A DNA stretch of 14,094 bases from JAWAFD01 sp964467175 (GCA_964467175.1 CAYXNY010000003.1:1-14094), one strand, 5' to 3'; counted from the stretch's first letter, positions 1 to 8,619 are shown. Translations and numbers: made by a program. The notes: generated by a model not told the origin, from the letters alone.

Positions 1-1029
1 GAGAATGAAGGGTATTTTATCATTGCGATGTTTGCCGCGCAGATTTTGTTTTCCTTCATCCCGGCCATATTCTTCTCTGTTCCCGATGAAACAACCGTGC
101 TGAGCGTCCTTCCTGGGCAGAGGATGGCTGCGAAAGGGGAGGGGCTGAAGGCATTGAGAATAGTCGCCTCTTCTGCACTTATAACTTTGCTGATCTCAGC
201 TTTGTTCTATAGATATGTTCTAGCGATTTATCCGGTTGTTTTTGAAAGCATTTCGCCATACATACCGTATATTGTTTTGTCAGTCGTGGTTGTGCTCATC
301 GCAAAGTCAAAAAACCCTGTTTTTTACACCCTGCTTTTTCTCGCTGCCGGAGTTCTTGGGAAGGAAACGCTTAAACTTGGGCTTTCAGACCCATTTCTTC
401 CTTTATTTTCTAGCATGTTCGCCCTTCCCATACTGATTTTTTATAAGAAAGGGAAGGTTGTTGAGCAGAGGGACGAAGCACCAGACCCAAAATCCGTTCT
501 TCTTCCTTCTATTATGGGTTTTCTGCTCGGAATATTCGCGGTTATTCTTCCTGGGGTGAGCTCTCCTGCGCAGGTTGCAACATTCGCGAGCATAGGGATG
601 GCTGAATATAACTATCTGGCTGTTCTTCCAAGCATCGCTGTAAGCAATGGGTTCCATTCTTTCGTTTCCATGGCCACTGTAGAGAAAGCAAGAGCAGGAG
701 CGGTTGTTTATGCATCAAAGTCAATAGACATCGCGGAAAACATAGAAAGCGTTCTGCTATATTTTTCTATCTCCATGGCTGCCGCAGCACTTTTTTTATA
801 CTTTCTGCGCGGGGCTTTGATAAAACTTGCAGAGGTCGACCTTAAACCGTTCGCAGTCGCGCTCGCAGCATATTTGGTTATAATTTCTTTGGTTATTAAC
901 GGTTTTGCGAGTTTGCCCGTTGTTGCTGCGGGTTTTGCTCTCGGAACGCTCGCAAACTTAACGAAAACAGAAAAAACGAGTTTGATGGGTGCGGTGATTT
1001 TTCCGACTCTCGCGAGGATGATATTTTAG
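1..1029 (+). CDS. TctA-family (DUF112/COG1784-like) membrane permease, 5'-truncated by window edge
   Basis: Polytopic inner-membrane protein, probably the large transmembrane subunit-like TctA family of tripartite tricarboxylate transporters; the archaeal members are stand-alone and their substrate is unknown. The frame is open from base 1, with an in-frame ATG at base 28, but the reading frame before that ATG (E-N-E-G-Y-F-I-I-A) is coding-like and hydrophobic, so the true start is probably upstream of the window. Counted from the ATG, a family-like loop V-P-D-E-T-T-V-L-S-V-L-P-G-Q-R-M lies at about residues 18-33 and is echoed by L-P-G-V-S-S-P-A-Q-V near residues 173-182, matching the two-half internal repeat of the family. 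I count roughly seven or eight hydrophobic spans. No TctB or TctC partner is visible. The family call is from recalled motif style, not from a search; another polytopic carrier is possible. Confidence 0.75.
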   Translation, partial: ENEGYFIIAMFAAQILFSFIPAIFFSVPDETTVLSVLPGQRMAAKGEGLKALRIVASSALITLLISALFYRYVLAIYPVVFESISPYIPYIVLSVVVVLIAKSKNPVFYTLLFLAAGVLGKETLKLGLSDPFLPLFSSMFALPILIFYKKGKVVEQRDEAPDPKSVLLPSIMGFLLGIFAVILPGVSSPAQVATFASIGMAEYNYLAVLPSIAVSNGFHSFVSMATVEKARAGAVVYASKSIDIAENIESVLLYFSISMAAAALFLYFLRGALIKLAEVDLKPFAVALAAYLVIISLVINGFASLPVVAAGFALGTLANLTKTEKTSLMGAVIFPTLARMIF

Positions 1030-1074
1030 AAAGCATTAAAAACACTTGCTGAGTAAGTATATAAGGTGACAGCT
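1030..1074 (+). promoter_or_regulatory. Possible archaeal promoter and ribosome binding site for the three-gene cluster
   Basis: The 45-nt gap after the permease contains an A/T-rich element GCATTAAAAAC (about 1033-1043) that could be a TATA box; a start site about 25 nt downstream would fall near 1063. A second A/T-rich element, GTATATAAGG, lies at 1057-1066. GGTGA at 1065-1069 is a good archaeal Shine-Dalgarno five bases before ATG 1075. The ribosome binding site is the firmer part; the TATA assignment is tentative, and co-transcription with the permease is not excluded. Confidence 0.35.
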
Positions 1075-2205
1075 ATGGCGCAAAAGACGACAAAAAAACG
1101 TCCAGATATAAGCGGGAAAAAGTTTGAAGCCATGGAAAACGCAGAAATTCTTAATAGTATAGTGCTCGACCCGGGAATGAACCCAAAACTCAGCGGGTAC
1201 AGAAAGTATAAAGGCTGGGCTTACATCGGTGGGATGACCGGCCTAACATATGGGGAAGAGGTCGCTGCCTTTCAAGTGCTTTATAATAAAATGATTGACG
1301 AAGGAACGATTACCGGGAAAAAAATAAAGGAAGATGGAAAGTATAGCAGTGAAACATCTGTGGCTATAAAAAATCTACAGAGGCAGATAAATGAAAAAAC
1401 AGGGATGGGAATCCTTGTTGATGGGTATTTTGGAATAGAGACCTGGAGCGGAACATATGCTCTGCTAACCGGGGATACACGCCTACTCTCGGCCGTAATG
1501 GGAAAAGAGCCGGCGAAGGTAGGAGCAGAGGTGCCAAAGAAAAAAATAAAGGAGGAAAGCGGAGAAAAGAAAGAACCTTTAGAAGAGTTTACTTCTAAAG
1601 CCGGAAAGGTAACAAAGAAGAGCAGCCCGAATGAAAAGTTCGACTGGAAAAAAGAATATTCCAAAGGACTAGAAGAGAGAGGGATTGTTGAAAAAGACGA
1701 TTACGGAAATTATCAGCTTACTGGGAATGCTAAAGCATATTTAGAGGAATACAATAAAGCACAAAAAAAGGACTGGAAAGTAACAGAGAGCGATTTGGAG
1801 GGTGCAATAAACAACCCTTCAGGATTCAAAAATAGGCATGCAAAAGCGATCGAGTATATCATAAAAGGATATGAAAAATGGGTGGTAGGTACTCCGGAAG
1901 AAGGCTTTCCAGGAGCCGGAGAAGGAAGAGGATGGGAGTATGCTCCTCCGGAGTATGAAAGGAAACCGCTGATACCGCCGGAAATATACGCGCAGTTGAC
2001 AGATGAAGAAAAAAGAAAGGCAGATAGCATTCCTGATATCATAGCAAAAGAAAAGGATGAGGAAGCGAAAAGGAAGATGCTTGCTACTCTCGAAGCATTA
2101 ATGGGGGCGAGCGACTATGCCAAATTACAGATGCTCAAGAACGACATTCTCCCCGGGGATGTGAGGAAAAACCTCATACAATTAGGGGAGAAACTAAAGG
2201 GATGA
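1075..2205 (+). CDS. Hypothetical protein with duplicated peptidoglycan-binding-like repeat, first gene of three-gene cluster
   Basis: A 376-residue, lysine/glutamate-rich protein with no signal peptide and no membrane span. Residues about 59-133 contain two overlapping units of helix, D-G-x-[YF] turn, then helix: D-G-K-Y-S-S-E-T (about 87-94) and V-D-G-Y-F-G-I-E-T (about 115-123). The second closely resembles the VDGxFGxxT core of PG_binding_1 (PF01471) domains. A charged linker (about 143-195) follows. Then comes a stretch L-E-E-R-G-I-V-E-K-D ... Y-Q-L-T-G-N-A-K-A-Y-L (about 199-223) that recalls the wing half of a winged helix. The C-terminal part is helical with a proline/aromatic-rich segment. 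I chose ATG 1075 because GGTGA sits five bases upstream; an in-frame GTG at 1066 would add three residues and lacks such a site. The stop overlaps the next gene's possible start (ATGA), indicating an operon. In an archaeon without murein the ligand is unknown, and the fold could serve a purely structural role. Confidence 0.85.
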   Translation: MAQKTTKKRPDISGKKFEAMENAEILNSIVLDPGMNPKLSGYRKYKGWAYIGGMTGLTYGEEVAAFQVLYNKMIDEGTITGKKIKEDGKYSSETSVAIKNLQRQINEKTGMGILVDGYFGIETWSGTYALLTGDTRLLSAVMGKEPAKVGAEVPKKKIKEESGEKKEPLEEFTSKAGKVTKKSSPNEKFDWKKEYSKGLEERGIVEKDDYGNYQLTGNAKAYLEEYNKAQKKDWKVTESDLEGAINNPSGFKNRHAKAIEYIIKGYEKWVVGTPEEGFPGAGEGRGWEYAPPEYERKPLIPPEIYAQLTDEEKRKADSIPDIIAKEKDEEAKRKMLATLEALMGASDYAKLQMLKNDILPGDVRKNLIQLGEKLKG

Positions 2206-5200
2206 TAAGCATGGCGATCCAGCAAATTAGAGAAACAATATCTTATGCAAAAGAAAATTCATATGGGGTAAAGGTGGAAATTATAGCCAGACTTTACGAT
2301 TTGGAGAAGTATGTTAACGATTTATACAAGGAAAATAAAATATCAAAGGATGATAAGGATAGGATAGTAAAGAGTATAAGAGATACTATAACCCTAGTAA
2401 AAAACCCAGACAGTACAGTTGCCAAAGTGGTAGCAAGCCTTTACAACATCGAAAAGATAATAGAAGACGCAACCGGCGGCGCGGTTCCAACGCCCGTTTA
2501 TGAATACGAATCGCCATTAGATAAAATTTCAGACCCTACAAAAAGAGCTGAAGTAAAGAAAAGAACATTAAGGGCGTATGAATCATTTCTGTGGTTTATT
2601 GCTGATCCAAAACAAGAAAATTGGAAAGCATTCGAAAATGTTTGGGACGGTGTGCCGGCCGAGTATAAGGATGCTGCGAGGGCTGAAATAAATGAAAGAA
2701 TAAAAGCGATGCTCATTGGCGACTGGGGAAGGGCATGCGCAGGAATGAGCAGAAACAAAACGCTTGTGATAAAACAAGCATTGGAACCTCATACCGATTT
2801 GCTTAGACAAATATTCGGAAAAGGAAATTTTTATGATAATGCGGAGATGCTCGCAGAGGCATACGCAGCTACGCAAATGCTGATAGCGGAGTTCTCAAGC
2901 GCAAGGGAAGCGAGTGATTATGAGAGCGCTTGGGCAAAGATAGAAAGACTGAATATTGAGAGAAGGGCTGCTTATAATCTTGCAGTAAGATATACTTATG
3001 GCGTGACTGATGAAAATACGTTGAAAAACATGTGGAGCGGAGCAAAAGGAAACGATGCGCTTGAAATTCTTGAAAATATAGGAAACCAGATAATAAACGA
3101 CAAGTCCTTCAGGCAGAAAAAGAGGGATTTCATAAACAAATACGGGGAGGAAACGCTTGCCAAAATGGATTTGATGGGCCAGTACAGCTTTTTAACATGG
3201 ACATTGCCGGCAATAGAGGCTGCGGGAAGGGCGACGTTTTATTCGGAAAATATCAATGAATATTATGATAAACCAGAGAAAGTCGACCCAGAGCAGTTTA
3301 CAAAGGAAATGATCGATAAATGCGGGGATGTGGCAATGGCTACCGGCTATGCAGGGCAGGCAGGATTGTTTGCAAGGGGCATTCCAAGAATACTCGGTTA
3401 TTACAATGAATACAATACAATAATGAGCATCCTCACCACTATAGAAGCAACGAGTGAAGGAATACAGAGCCATTTCGCGCCGATAAGCTCCAGGGTTATT
3501 AAGCATTACTGCGAAGTCCAGGTGCCCGCGGCATTGGATGCTGCTCTCGGAGCATTTCTGGGGCGGGCAGAACAGTATTTGCTCAAAGACCCTTCGGAAG
3601 CTCTTGGGGCGATAACTCCAGGAAGAGAAAGGCGGCCGTGGGGAGAACGATTTGAACTGGAAGATCCTGTAACAAAATGGGAGAGAATGCTGCAGATGAG
3701 GGCTGGAGCAAACATAACTCCTTTGGACATAAGGCTGCCTCAGAATTTCTCGCTGTTTGAAGGAGAAACTTACCTCTACCTAACTCCTGATGATGTGAGG
3801 GCAAGAGTAGGTGTTGATATAAAAAGCGCAAGAGAAATCTACAGGGATGTGTTTTCGCTTGCAAGTTTGAGAATGCTTCCTGAAAGAAACTACTGGGCAG
3901 TAAGGCCTCCACCTGCGAGCTATTTCGACTTGATTGCAAGGCTTTCGCAGGTTGATTGGCAAAGAATACTTTTGGGAACTGAATTTACAACGCTCAAGAG
4001 CCAAAGCGCTGCGGATGGGCTTATGGAGTGGGGGGGAGTAACAACAGGAACCGCAAGGGGAGCTGCAAGCGTTGGGATTTTTGGGCCGAGGAGTATGGTG
4101 GAGTTGAGCGGTGCTGCGGGAGAGTCGGCTCTTGAAAATCCTGTGGATGAAACAGGCCGGGTGAACGATGCGTACATGGCAAGAATGGTTGCAAAAGATT
4201 TGTCAAATGAGGACTGGAGCTTAGATAACTTCACTGCCAGTTATACAAAAAGCAATATTACTTACTACACTCCTGCAGAAAAAGAAAGCAAAGTTACCGA
4301 CGAACACTTAACAACAATGTTGGACCTTTACCATAGGCAGACAAATTCGGACCTTGTGATGTTTGCTGAAAGAAATACTATAAACGGGTATTATACAGTG
4401 TATGTTTACTGGCTGAAGCCTCCTATGAAAGAGGGAGAAGAACCGGTTTGGGTGAGGGCAGGGGTTTTTAGGATGAGCGAGGAGCAGGCGACAAGCTGGT
4501 TTGCTGGCTATACCACAACAACAGAAGATGTTAGGGCAATGCTTACGGAAGGAGAGGGAATGAGTGGGTTTATTCTTGGGCTGCAAACAGATCTGCTTGC
4601 AAAAGGAATAGGAGGGGCCGTGATATATGATAAGAAAGGAAAAATCAACTTAGGAACAGCAATGGACATTGTTTTGGAATCTAGTTCAACAGGAAACTTG
4701 AATAATGGTGTTGTTTATCTGACAACATTCTGGGATACAAAGGGAACTCTTCCAAAAATGACTGTTGATAAATTTATGGGTGCGGGGATTGCTTATGAGT
4801 GGGAATCTGAAGAAGACACAGATGTGGGCAAATTTATAGATAGGGGATGGGTGCTTGGAGGAATTGGAAAAGGAACGGCGGACAGAGTAATAGGTTTTGG
4901 GTGGCAAAAAAGAAATGTTGGTGTTGATGCAACATGGCTTCAGAGAATGAATGAGAGGGGAGAAAAAAAAGGAAGGGCTGGCTGGGGAGGATATTTTCAA
5001 AACGATCAATTCTATTCGTTCATAATGAGCAATTTTCTGTATAGTTTAACCGGAACAGAAGGAGCCGTGGGCGCAATTGAGTTTAAGGATGGAAAATTCT
5101 TAGGAAATCCGAGATTGCAGGTTTCCTGGTTCCATGCAAACAGGGAATTAAAACACTATCAATTTCAAAATGCAAGGAATGCATTTCTCCAAAAACTAAA

Positions 5201-6218
5201 GGAAGAAAATGAGATACTCAAAGAAATAGATGAGTATAAATTTCAGCAGCAGGGGCATGACCCAGAAAGCGAGGAATACAAAGAACTAGAAAAAAATATA
5301 AGGGATGCTGAAAGGAGATTGCTTGTTGTACAAAAAGAGCAGGAGAGATGGAGGAATATTGCGAACAGGCTTTTTTTGGCCGCTGCCGGCGAGCAGTATT
5401 GGACAGCACAGTTTATTGGAGGAGGGTTCGGGCTTGAGAGCGCTCTTGGAATGAGCAAAGACTATTTGGCCATGCTTGCGAATACTTTTATTGAATTTGA
5501 CAGAGCCGGGGCAAGCGCGAATTTTGGGTATAGAACAGATGTAAAGCTGAAAACCGGTGGAGGAAAAATAATAATGCCTCTCGGCGACGCTTTGGCCGCT
5601 CTACAAGGAGGAGCATGGACAAGCACCTATGGAGAAGGAAATACCGTATTTGGCGGGATGGTGAGCAATCCGTATTCGGAGAAGGGAGCAGGCGTTGTTG
5701 TAGGAAGAAAGGATGAATGGATAAGCGGCAATAGAGAAGTTCCTGGAAGGACGGATGTTACAATCTATGAAGCTGGAATGTTTGGATGGTGGGGCGGGCC
5801 TTTGGAAAGAATGGCTAAAGGAACAAGACAGGAGATTTATGTTTTGATGAAATATGAAAATGGTGTTTTCACTCCGCATGGAGTGGATATGACGGGAGAG
5901 CAGTGGAAAAAATGGAAACTTGAGCCAGGATGGACTGTTATGAGAATAGACCCGCTCACAGGCAAACAGTTCATTTTTGGTACTGCTGGGATTTTTGGGA
6001 CAGGAGAGATACAAAGAATGGGAGGGCTTTTCACAAAATTAGAGGAAAGGGAGTACGGAGGGGCTGTGAAATTTGAGGTTATCAGCAAAGGGAGCAAGGA
6101 GTATGGCCAGTTCTCTGTAGTATATCAAACAATAAAACCGAAAGGCGCGCCGGAAGCAGAAAGGTATGGAATATTATGGATCGGCGGGGATATTGGTTTT
6201 GTGATACCAATAGGGTGA
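2202..6218 (+). CDS. Giant hypothetical protein (about 1338 aa): helical repeats, coiled coil and beta-rich segments
   Basis: I do not recognise a family. Regions in order (numbered from ATG 2202): a tandem helical repeat at residues 9-40 and 59-90; a largely helical part to about 480, including D/G-W/Y-x-x-A helix motifs near 135-251; a mixed middle region (480-790); a glycine/aromatic beta-rich section (about 795-980) with alternating hydrophobic residues and short polar turns; a charged coiled coil (about 985-1056); and a second beta-rich section to the C-terminus, which ends in a hairpin-like G-I-L-W-I-G-G-D-I-G-F-V-I-P. There is no signal peptide, no clear membrane helix and only three cysteines. 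The start is ambiguous: ATG 2202 overlaps the previous stop (ATGA, suggesting translational coupling), but ATG 2211 gives M-A-I-Q-Q, like the M-A starts of both neighbours, with a weak GGTGAT-like sequence before it. It could be a surface, scaffold or filament component; this is inference only. Confidence 0.88.
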   Translation: MISMAIQQIRETISYAKENSYGVKVEIIARLYDLEKYVNDLYKENKISKDDKDRIVKSIRDTITLVKNPDSTVAKVVASLYNIEKIIEDATGGAVPTPVYEYESPLDKISDPTKRAEVKKRTLRAYESFLWFIADPKQENWKAFENVWDGVPAEYKDAARAEINERIKAMLIGDWGRACAGMSRNKTLVIKQALEPHTDLLRQIFGKGNFYDNAEMLAEAYAATQMLIAEFSSAREASDYESAWAKIERLNIERRAAYNLAVRYTYGVTDENTLKNMWSGAKGNDALEILENIGNQIINDKSFRQKKRDFINKYGEETLAKMDLMGQYSFLTWTLPAIEAAGRATFYSENINEYYDKPEKVDPEQFTKEMIDKCGDVAMATGYAGQAGLFARGIPRILGYYNEYNTIMSILTTIEATSEGIQSHFAPISSRVIKHYCEVQVPAALDAALGAFLGRAEQYLLKDPSEALGAITPGRERRPWGERFELEDPVTKWERMLQMRAGANITPLDIRLPQNFSLFEGETYLYLTPDDVRARVGVDIKSAREIYRDVFSLASLRMLPERNYWAVRPPPASYFDLIARLSQVDWQRILLGTEFTTLKSQSAADGLMEWGGVTTGTARGAASVGIFGPRSMVELSGAAGESALENPVDETGRVNDAYMARMVAKDLSNEDWSLDNFTASYTKSNITYYTPAEKESKVTDEHLTTMLDLYHRQTNSDLVMFAERNTINGYYTVYVYWLKPPMKEGEEPVWVRAGVFRMSEEQATSWFAGYTTTTEDVRAMLTEGEGMSGFILGLQTDLLAKGIGGAVIYDKKGKINLGTAMDIVLESSSTGNLNNGVVYLTTFWDTKGTLPKMTVDKFMGAGIAYEWESEEDTDVGKFIDRGWVLGGIGKGTADRVIGFGWQKRNVGVDATWLQRMNERGEKKGRAGWGGYFQNDQFYSFIMSNFLYSLTGTEGAVGAIEFKDGKFLGNPRLQVSWFHANRELKHYQFQNARNAFLQKLKEENEILKEIDEYKFQQQGHDPESEEYKELEKNIRDAERRLLVVQKEQERWRNIANRLFLAAAGEQYWTAQFIGGGFGLESALGMSKDYLAMLANTFIEFDRAGASANFGYRTDVKLKTGGGKIIMPLGDALAALQGGAWTSTYGEGNTVFGGMVSNPYSEKGAGVVVGRKDEWISGNREVPGRTDVTIYEAGMFGWWGGPLERMAKGTRQEIYVLMKYENGVFTPHGVDMTGEQWKKWKLEPGWTVMRIDPLTGKQFIFGTAGIFGTGEIQRMGGLFTKLEEREYGGAVKFEVISKGSKEYGQFSVVYQTIKPKGAPEAERYGILWIGGDIGFVIPIG
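2226..2471 (+). repeat. Tandem ~50-residue helical repeat encoded at the start of the giant protein
   Basis: Two copies with a 50-residue period. Copy 1 (residues 9-40, bases 2226-2321) opens I-R-E-T-I-S and contains A-R-L-Y-D-L-E-K. Copy 2 (residues 59-90, bases 2376-2471) opens I-R-D-T-I-T and contains A-S-L-Y-N-I-E-K. The remaining positions are mostly conservative, with one gap. The similarity is at protein level, so the duplication is old or under selection. Confidence 0.7.
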
Positions 6219-6222
6219 TAAA

Positions 6223-8619
6223 ATGGCTAATGGAAAGCAAAAGCAGCCGGAGCATGCTGATGTTGTTATAAAGCTCTTTGGAGAAGGAGAGGTAATAAAA
6301 GGAGAGAGGGTTTATACTGTAGGCGCTGGGAAAAATGAAGTGCCGGTTTCATTTTTGATTAAATACACAGGAAACCAATACAAGCCCGGGGATAAGATTC
6401 CTGAGAGCGTGGTTAGAGAAGCGATCGAAAACTGGAGGGCGGCAAAACAACCGAAGAACCTTGAAAAAGAGTTGAAAAAAGACATTGACGAGAGGAAAAA
6501 GAAGGATGCCCTTGGTGCCGGAACTCTTGAGTTTGAAGCCGGCGGGCGGATGGGCATTCCCGTAAAAGCAGAGGATAGAGGAAAGGGAATTGAAAAAGGA
6601 GCCCACATTACTTTTGGAAGAAGGGAGAAGTACGGAAAAACTTGGGGAGGAGAACTCAGCTACACAAGCGCAGGGGTTTATGGAGGAACAGTAAGCTATT
6701 CAGATCTTTTTGTTTCAGCAGCAACAGATAAATGGAGGATTGGAATGGGAGGGCCTCTGGAATTCGGCCTGATGACCGGAGATATTGAAGATGTTATTTT
6801 TATGAGAGGGGTGGAGAGAGCATGGAACCTTAAAGTAGACTGGAAAAAAACAGGAGCGTGGGTAAGGCCTTATTTTGGCTTAAACTATGGGCCGTGGTAT
6901 TTTCTTTACAATCCGATAACAAGAGGTTTTTATGGCGGCTTTAATATATGGGGAGGAATAATAGGTTATGTTCAAAACGCTTATGCAAAAGGAATGAACG
7001 AATGCGAAGGATGCGGAACCGGAAAAAAAGTTTTGGCCGGCCTTGGTGAATTGATAGGGCTGAGCAGCGGAATAAGAGAAGGTACAAGGGCATGGAAAAG
7101 GAGCAAAGGAAACTGGTTCCAGAGGTTTTTTTATTCAGTTTCGCATTTCTTTAAAGGAATGTTTGGTTCAATCGGGTATGTTGGCTTACAGGTTGGCCTA
7201 GTTCAGCCATGGAAGTTATTTGTAAATTCGCTTTATAGATTTGTTTTCAGGGCAAAAACTCCGAAGGATGCGAAAACAAGAGAGTTTACACCAGAGGAGA
7301 TAGTGAAGATGAGGGAAAAGCTTGAACGTGAGTTGGGAGAAGGGATGGTAGATAAAGCAAAGGATGATGTTGAGATGTGGCTTAAATATGAGAAGCTTCC
7401 ACCTGCATTTAGAGGATATTTGATGGCAATGAAAGATAGGATTGATATAATGGGCGCGTATGTCGGCCTGCCTTTTACCCTCTTTCCTCCTGGATGGAAG
7501 AAGTCAAAAGCTAAGAGGGAAATAGAAGAAAGAACGAGAAAAGCGATGGAGGAGATAAAGCAGGGAAAGAATGTCATGCAGAATACAGTTTATCTCGAAA
7601 TGAAGCTCGCCGGAGTTGAAAGAAAAACTCTTATAAAAGAAAATTTTGAAGAGTTATCGCCCTGTGTAGTTCCGAAAGATGAGATCGCAAAAGCAGTTAG
7701 GGATGGGTTTGACAAACTAACAAGTCAGTTTAATGCTTGGGCAGACGAGATCAAGCAGGGTAAGTATGATAACGCATTTGAGTTTGTTCTTAGTTCTGAT
7801 ATCATAAATGGGTTTTTGCCCATGATGCCGCGGGAGTATTCTTATCTAATGACCGATACTCCAATAAAACAGATAATGATAGGAGAAAGAAAGACGACGA
7901 TTATAAAAGCAAGTTATTATGCAGCGAAACAGGGAGTAGGAAAAAAGGTTAGCGAAATTGAATTGCAGTCCTTAATTGGAGCGTACGCAAACGCAAGCGA
8001 TAGCGGAGTATTTAGCAGGGAGGAGGAGAAAGCCGAGCTCGAGTACATAAAAGAATTGATAAATAAGGATCAAAAGATGGCTGTTCATTTATTTGAAAAA
8101 ATGATGAGCGGAATTGAAGCATCTGCAAACGAGTGGAGAAAGGCCGTAGAAGAAAGAAATATGGATAAAGCTGGGGAATATATGGAGGCTCTTTATTACT
8201 ATGGTAGTGTAAGCTATATTATAATCAGTGAGCTCCCAAAAGAACTGGGCGATAAGTTATACGAAGAAAATAAAGAAATAATTGCATACCTGGCGATAGT
8301 CTTGCCGAAAATCATCCCTCTTGCTACTTTGCTAAAATATCATCCGGAATTTGAAAAAGCGCTTAGAGGAATTGAACCAGGAGATGTTAAACAAATGAAA
8401 GCGAGTTTGAAAAAAGAACTAGATAATATGGTAACTGCAGTGGATGCAGGAAATCATAAAAAAGCTAGCGAAATTTGGGATAAGATACGCGCTTATATGA
8501 AAGATATCGATCAAGATAAGGCAAACAAAGTAGATACCTTACTCGCAAAAGAAAGATGGAGCGACGAGGACAAAAAGGAGATTAAATCGCTTTTAAGATT
8601 CTTTAAGGCAAGTGTATGA
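6223..8619 (+). CDS. Hypothetical protein (798 aa): beta-rich N-terminal region, helical-repeat C-terminal region
   Basis: I do not recognise a family. Residues about 1-95 are a small mixed domain ending in a charged helix (75-95). Residues about 100-250 are rich in glycine, tyrosine and tryptophan with hydrophobic/polar alternation, such as G-G-E-L-S-Y-T-S-A-G-V-Y-G-G-T-V-S-Y, resembling the strands of an outer-membrane barrel. A C-E-G-C-G motif (261-265) could bind metal or form a disulfide. Residues about 297-342 are aromatic and hydrophobic and may be membrane-associated. From about 355 to the end the protein is helical, with loosely repeated hairpins around G-K-Y-D-N-A-F-E (513-520), N-M-D-K-A-G-E-Y (646-653) and G-N-H-K-K-A-S-E (743-750). 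A hydrophobic segment near 686-704 is too proline-broken to be a confident membrane span. There is no signal peptide. The start is secure: GGGTGAT at 6213-6219 spans the previous stop and lies close before ATG 6223. The 4-nt gap indicates co-translation with the giant protein. Confidence 0.87.
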   Translation: MANGKQKQPEHADVVIKLFGEGEVIKGERVYTVGAGKNEVPVSFLIKYTGNQYKPGDKIPESVVREAIENWRAAKQPKNLEKELKKDIDERKKKDALGAGTLEFEAGGRMGIPVKAEDRGKGIEKGAHITFGRREKYGKTWGGELSYTSAGVYGGTVSYSDLFVSAATDKWRIGMGGPLEFGLMTGDIEDVIFMRGVERAWNLKVDWKKTGAWVRPYFGLNYGPWYFLYNPITRGFYGGFNIWGGIIGYVQNAYAKGMNECEGCGTGKKVLAGLGELIGLSSGIREGTRAWKRSKGNWFQRFFYSVSHFFKGMFGSIGYVGLQVGLVQPWKLFVNSLYRFVFRAKTPKDAKTREFTPEEIVKMREKLERELGEGMVDKAKDDVEMWLKYEKLPPAFRGYLMAMKDRIDIMGAYVGLPFTLFPPGWKKSKAKREIEERTRKAMEEIKQGKNVMQNTVYLEMKLAGVERKTLIKENFEELSPCVVPKDEIAKAVRDGFDKLTSQFNAWADEIKQGKYDNAFEFVLSSDIINGFLPMMPREYSYLMTDTPIKQIMIGERKTTIIKASYYAAKQGVGKKVSEIELQSLIGAYANASDSGVFSREEEKAELEYIKELINKDQKMAVHLFEKMMSGIEASANEWRKAVEERNMDKAGEYMEALYYYGSVSYIIISELPKELGDKLYEENKEIIAYLAIVLPKIIPLATLLKYHPEFEKALRGIEPGDVKQMKASLKKELDNMVTAVDAGNHKKASEIWDKIRAYMKDIDQDKANKVDTLLAKERWSDEDKKEIKSLLRFFKASV

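Noticed and set aside
5601..6014. 137-codon minus-strand frame inside the giant gene
   Set aside because: Shadow of the sense frame; cysteine/serine/histidine-rich without recognisable motifs or ribosome binding site.
2202..6218. Phage tail tape measure or tail-fibre identity for the giant protein
   Set aside because: Considered because of length, coiled coil and the neighbouring PG-binding-like domain. No capsid, terminase, portal, baseplate or integrase gene is nearby, and the helical part lacks the long hydrophobic repeats of tape measures.
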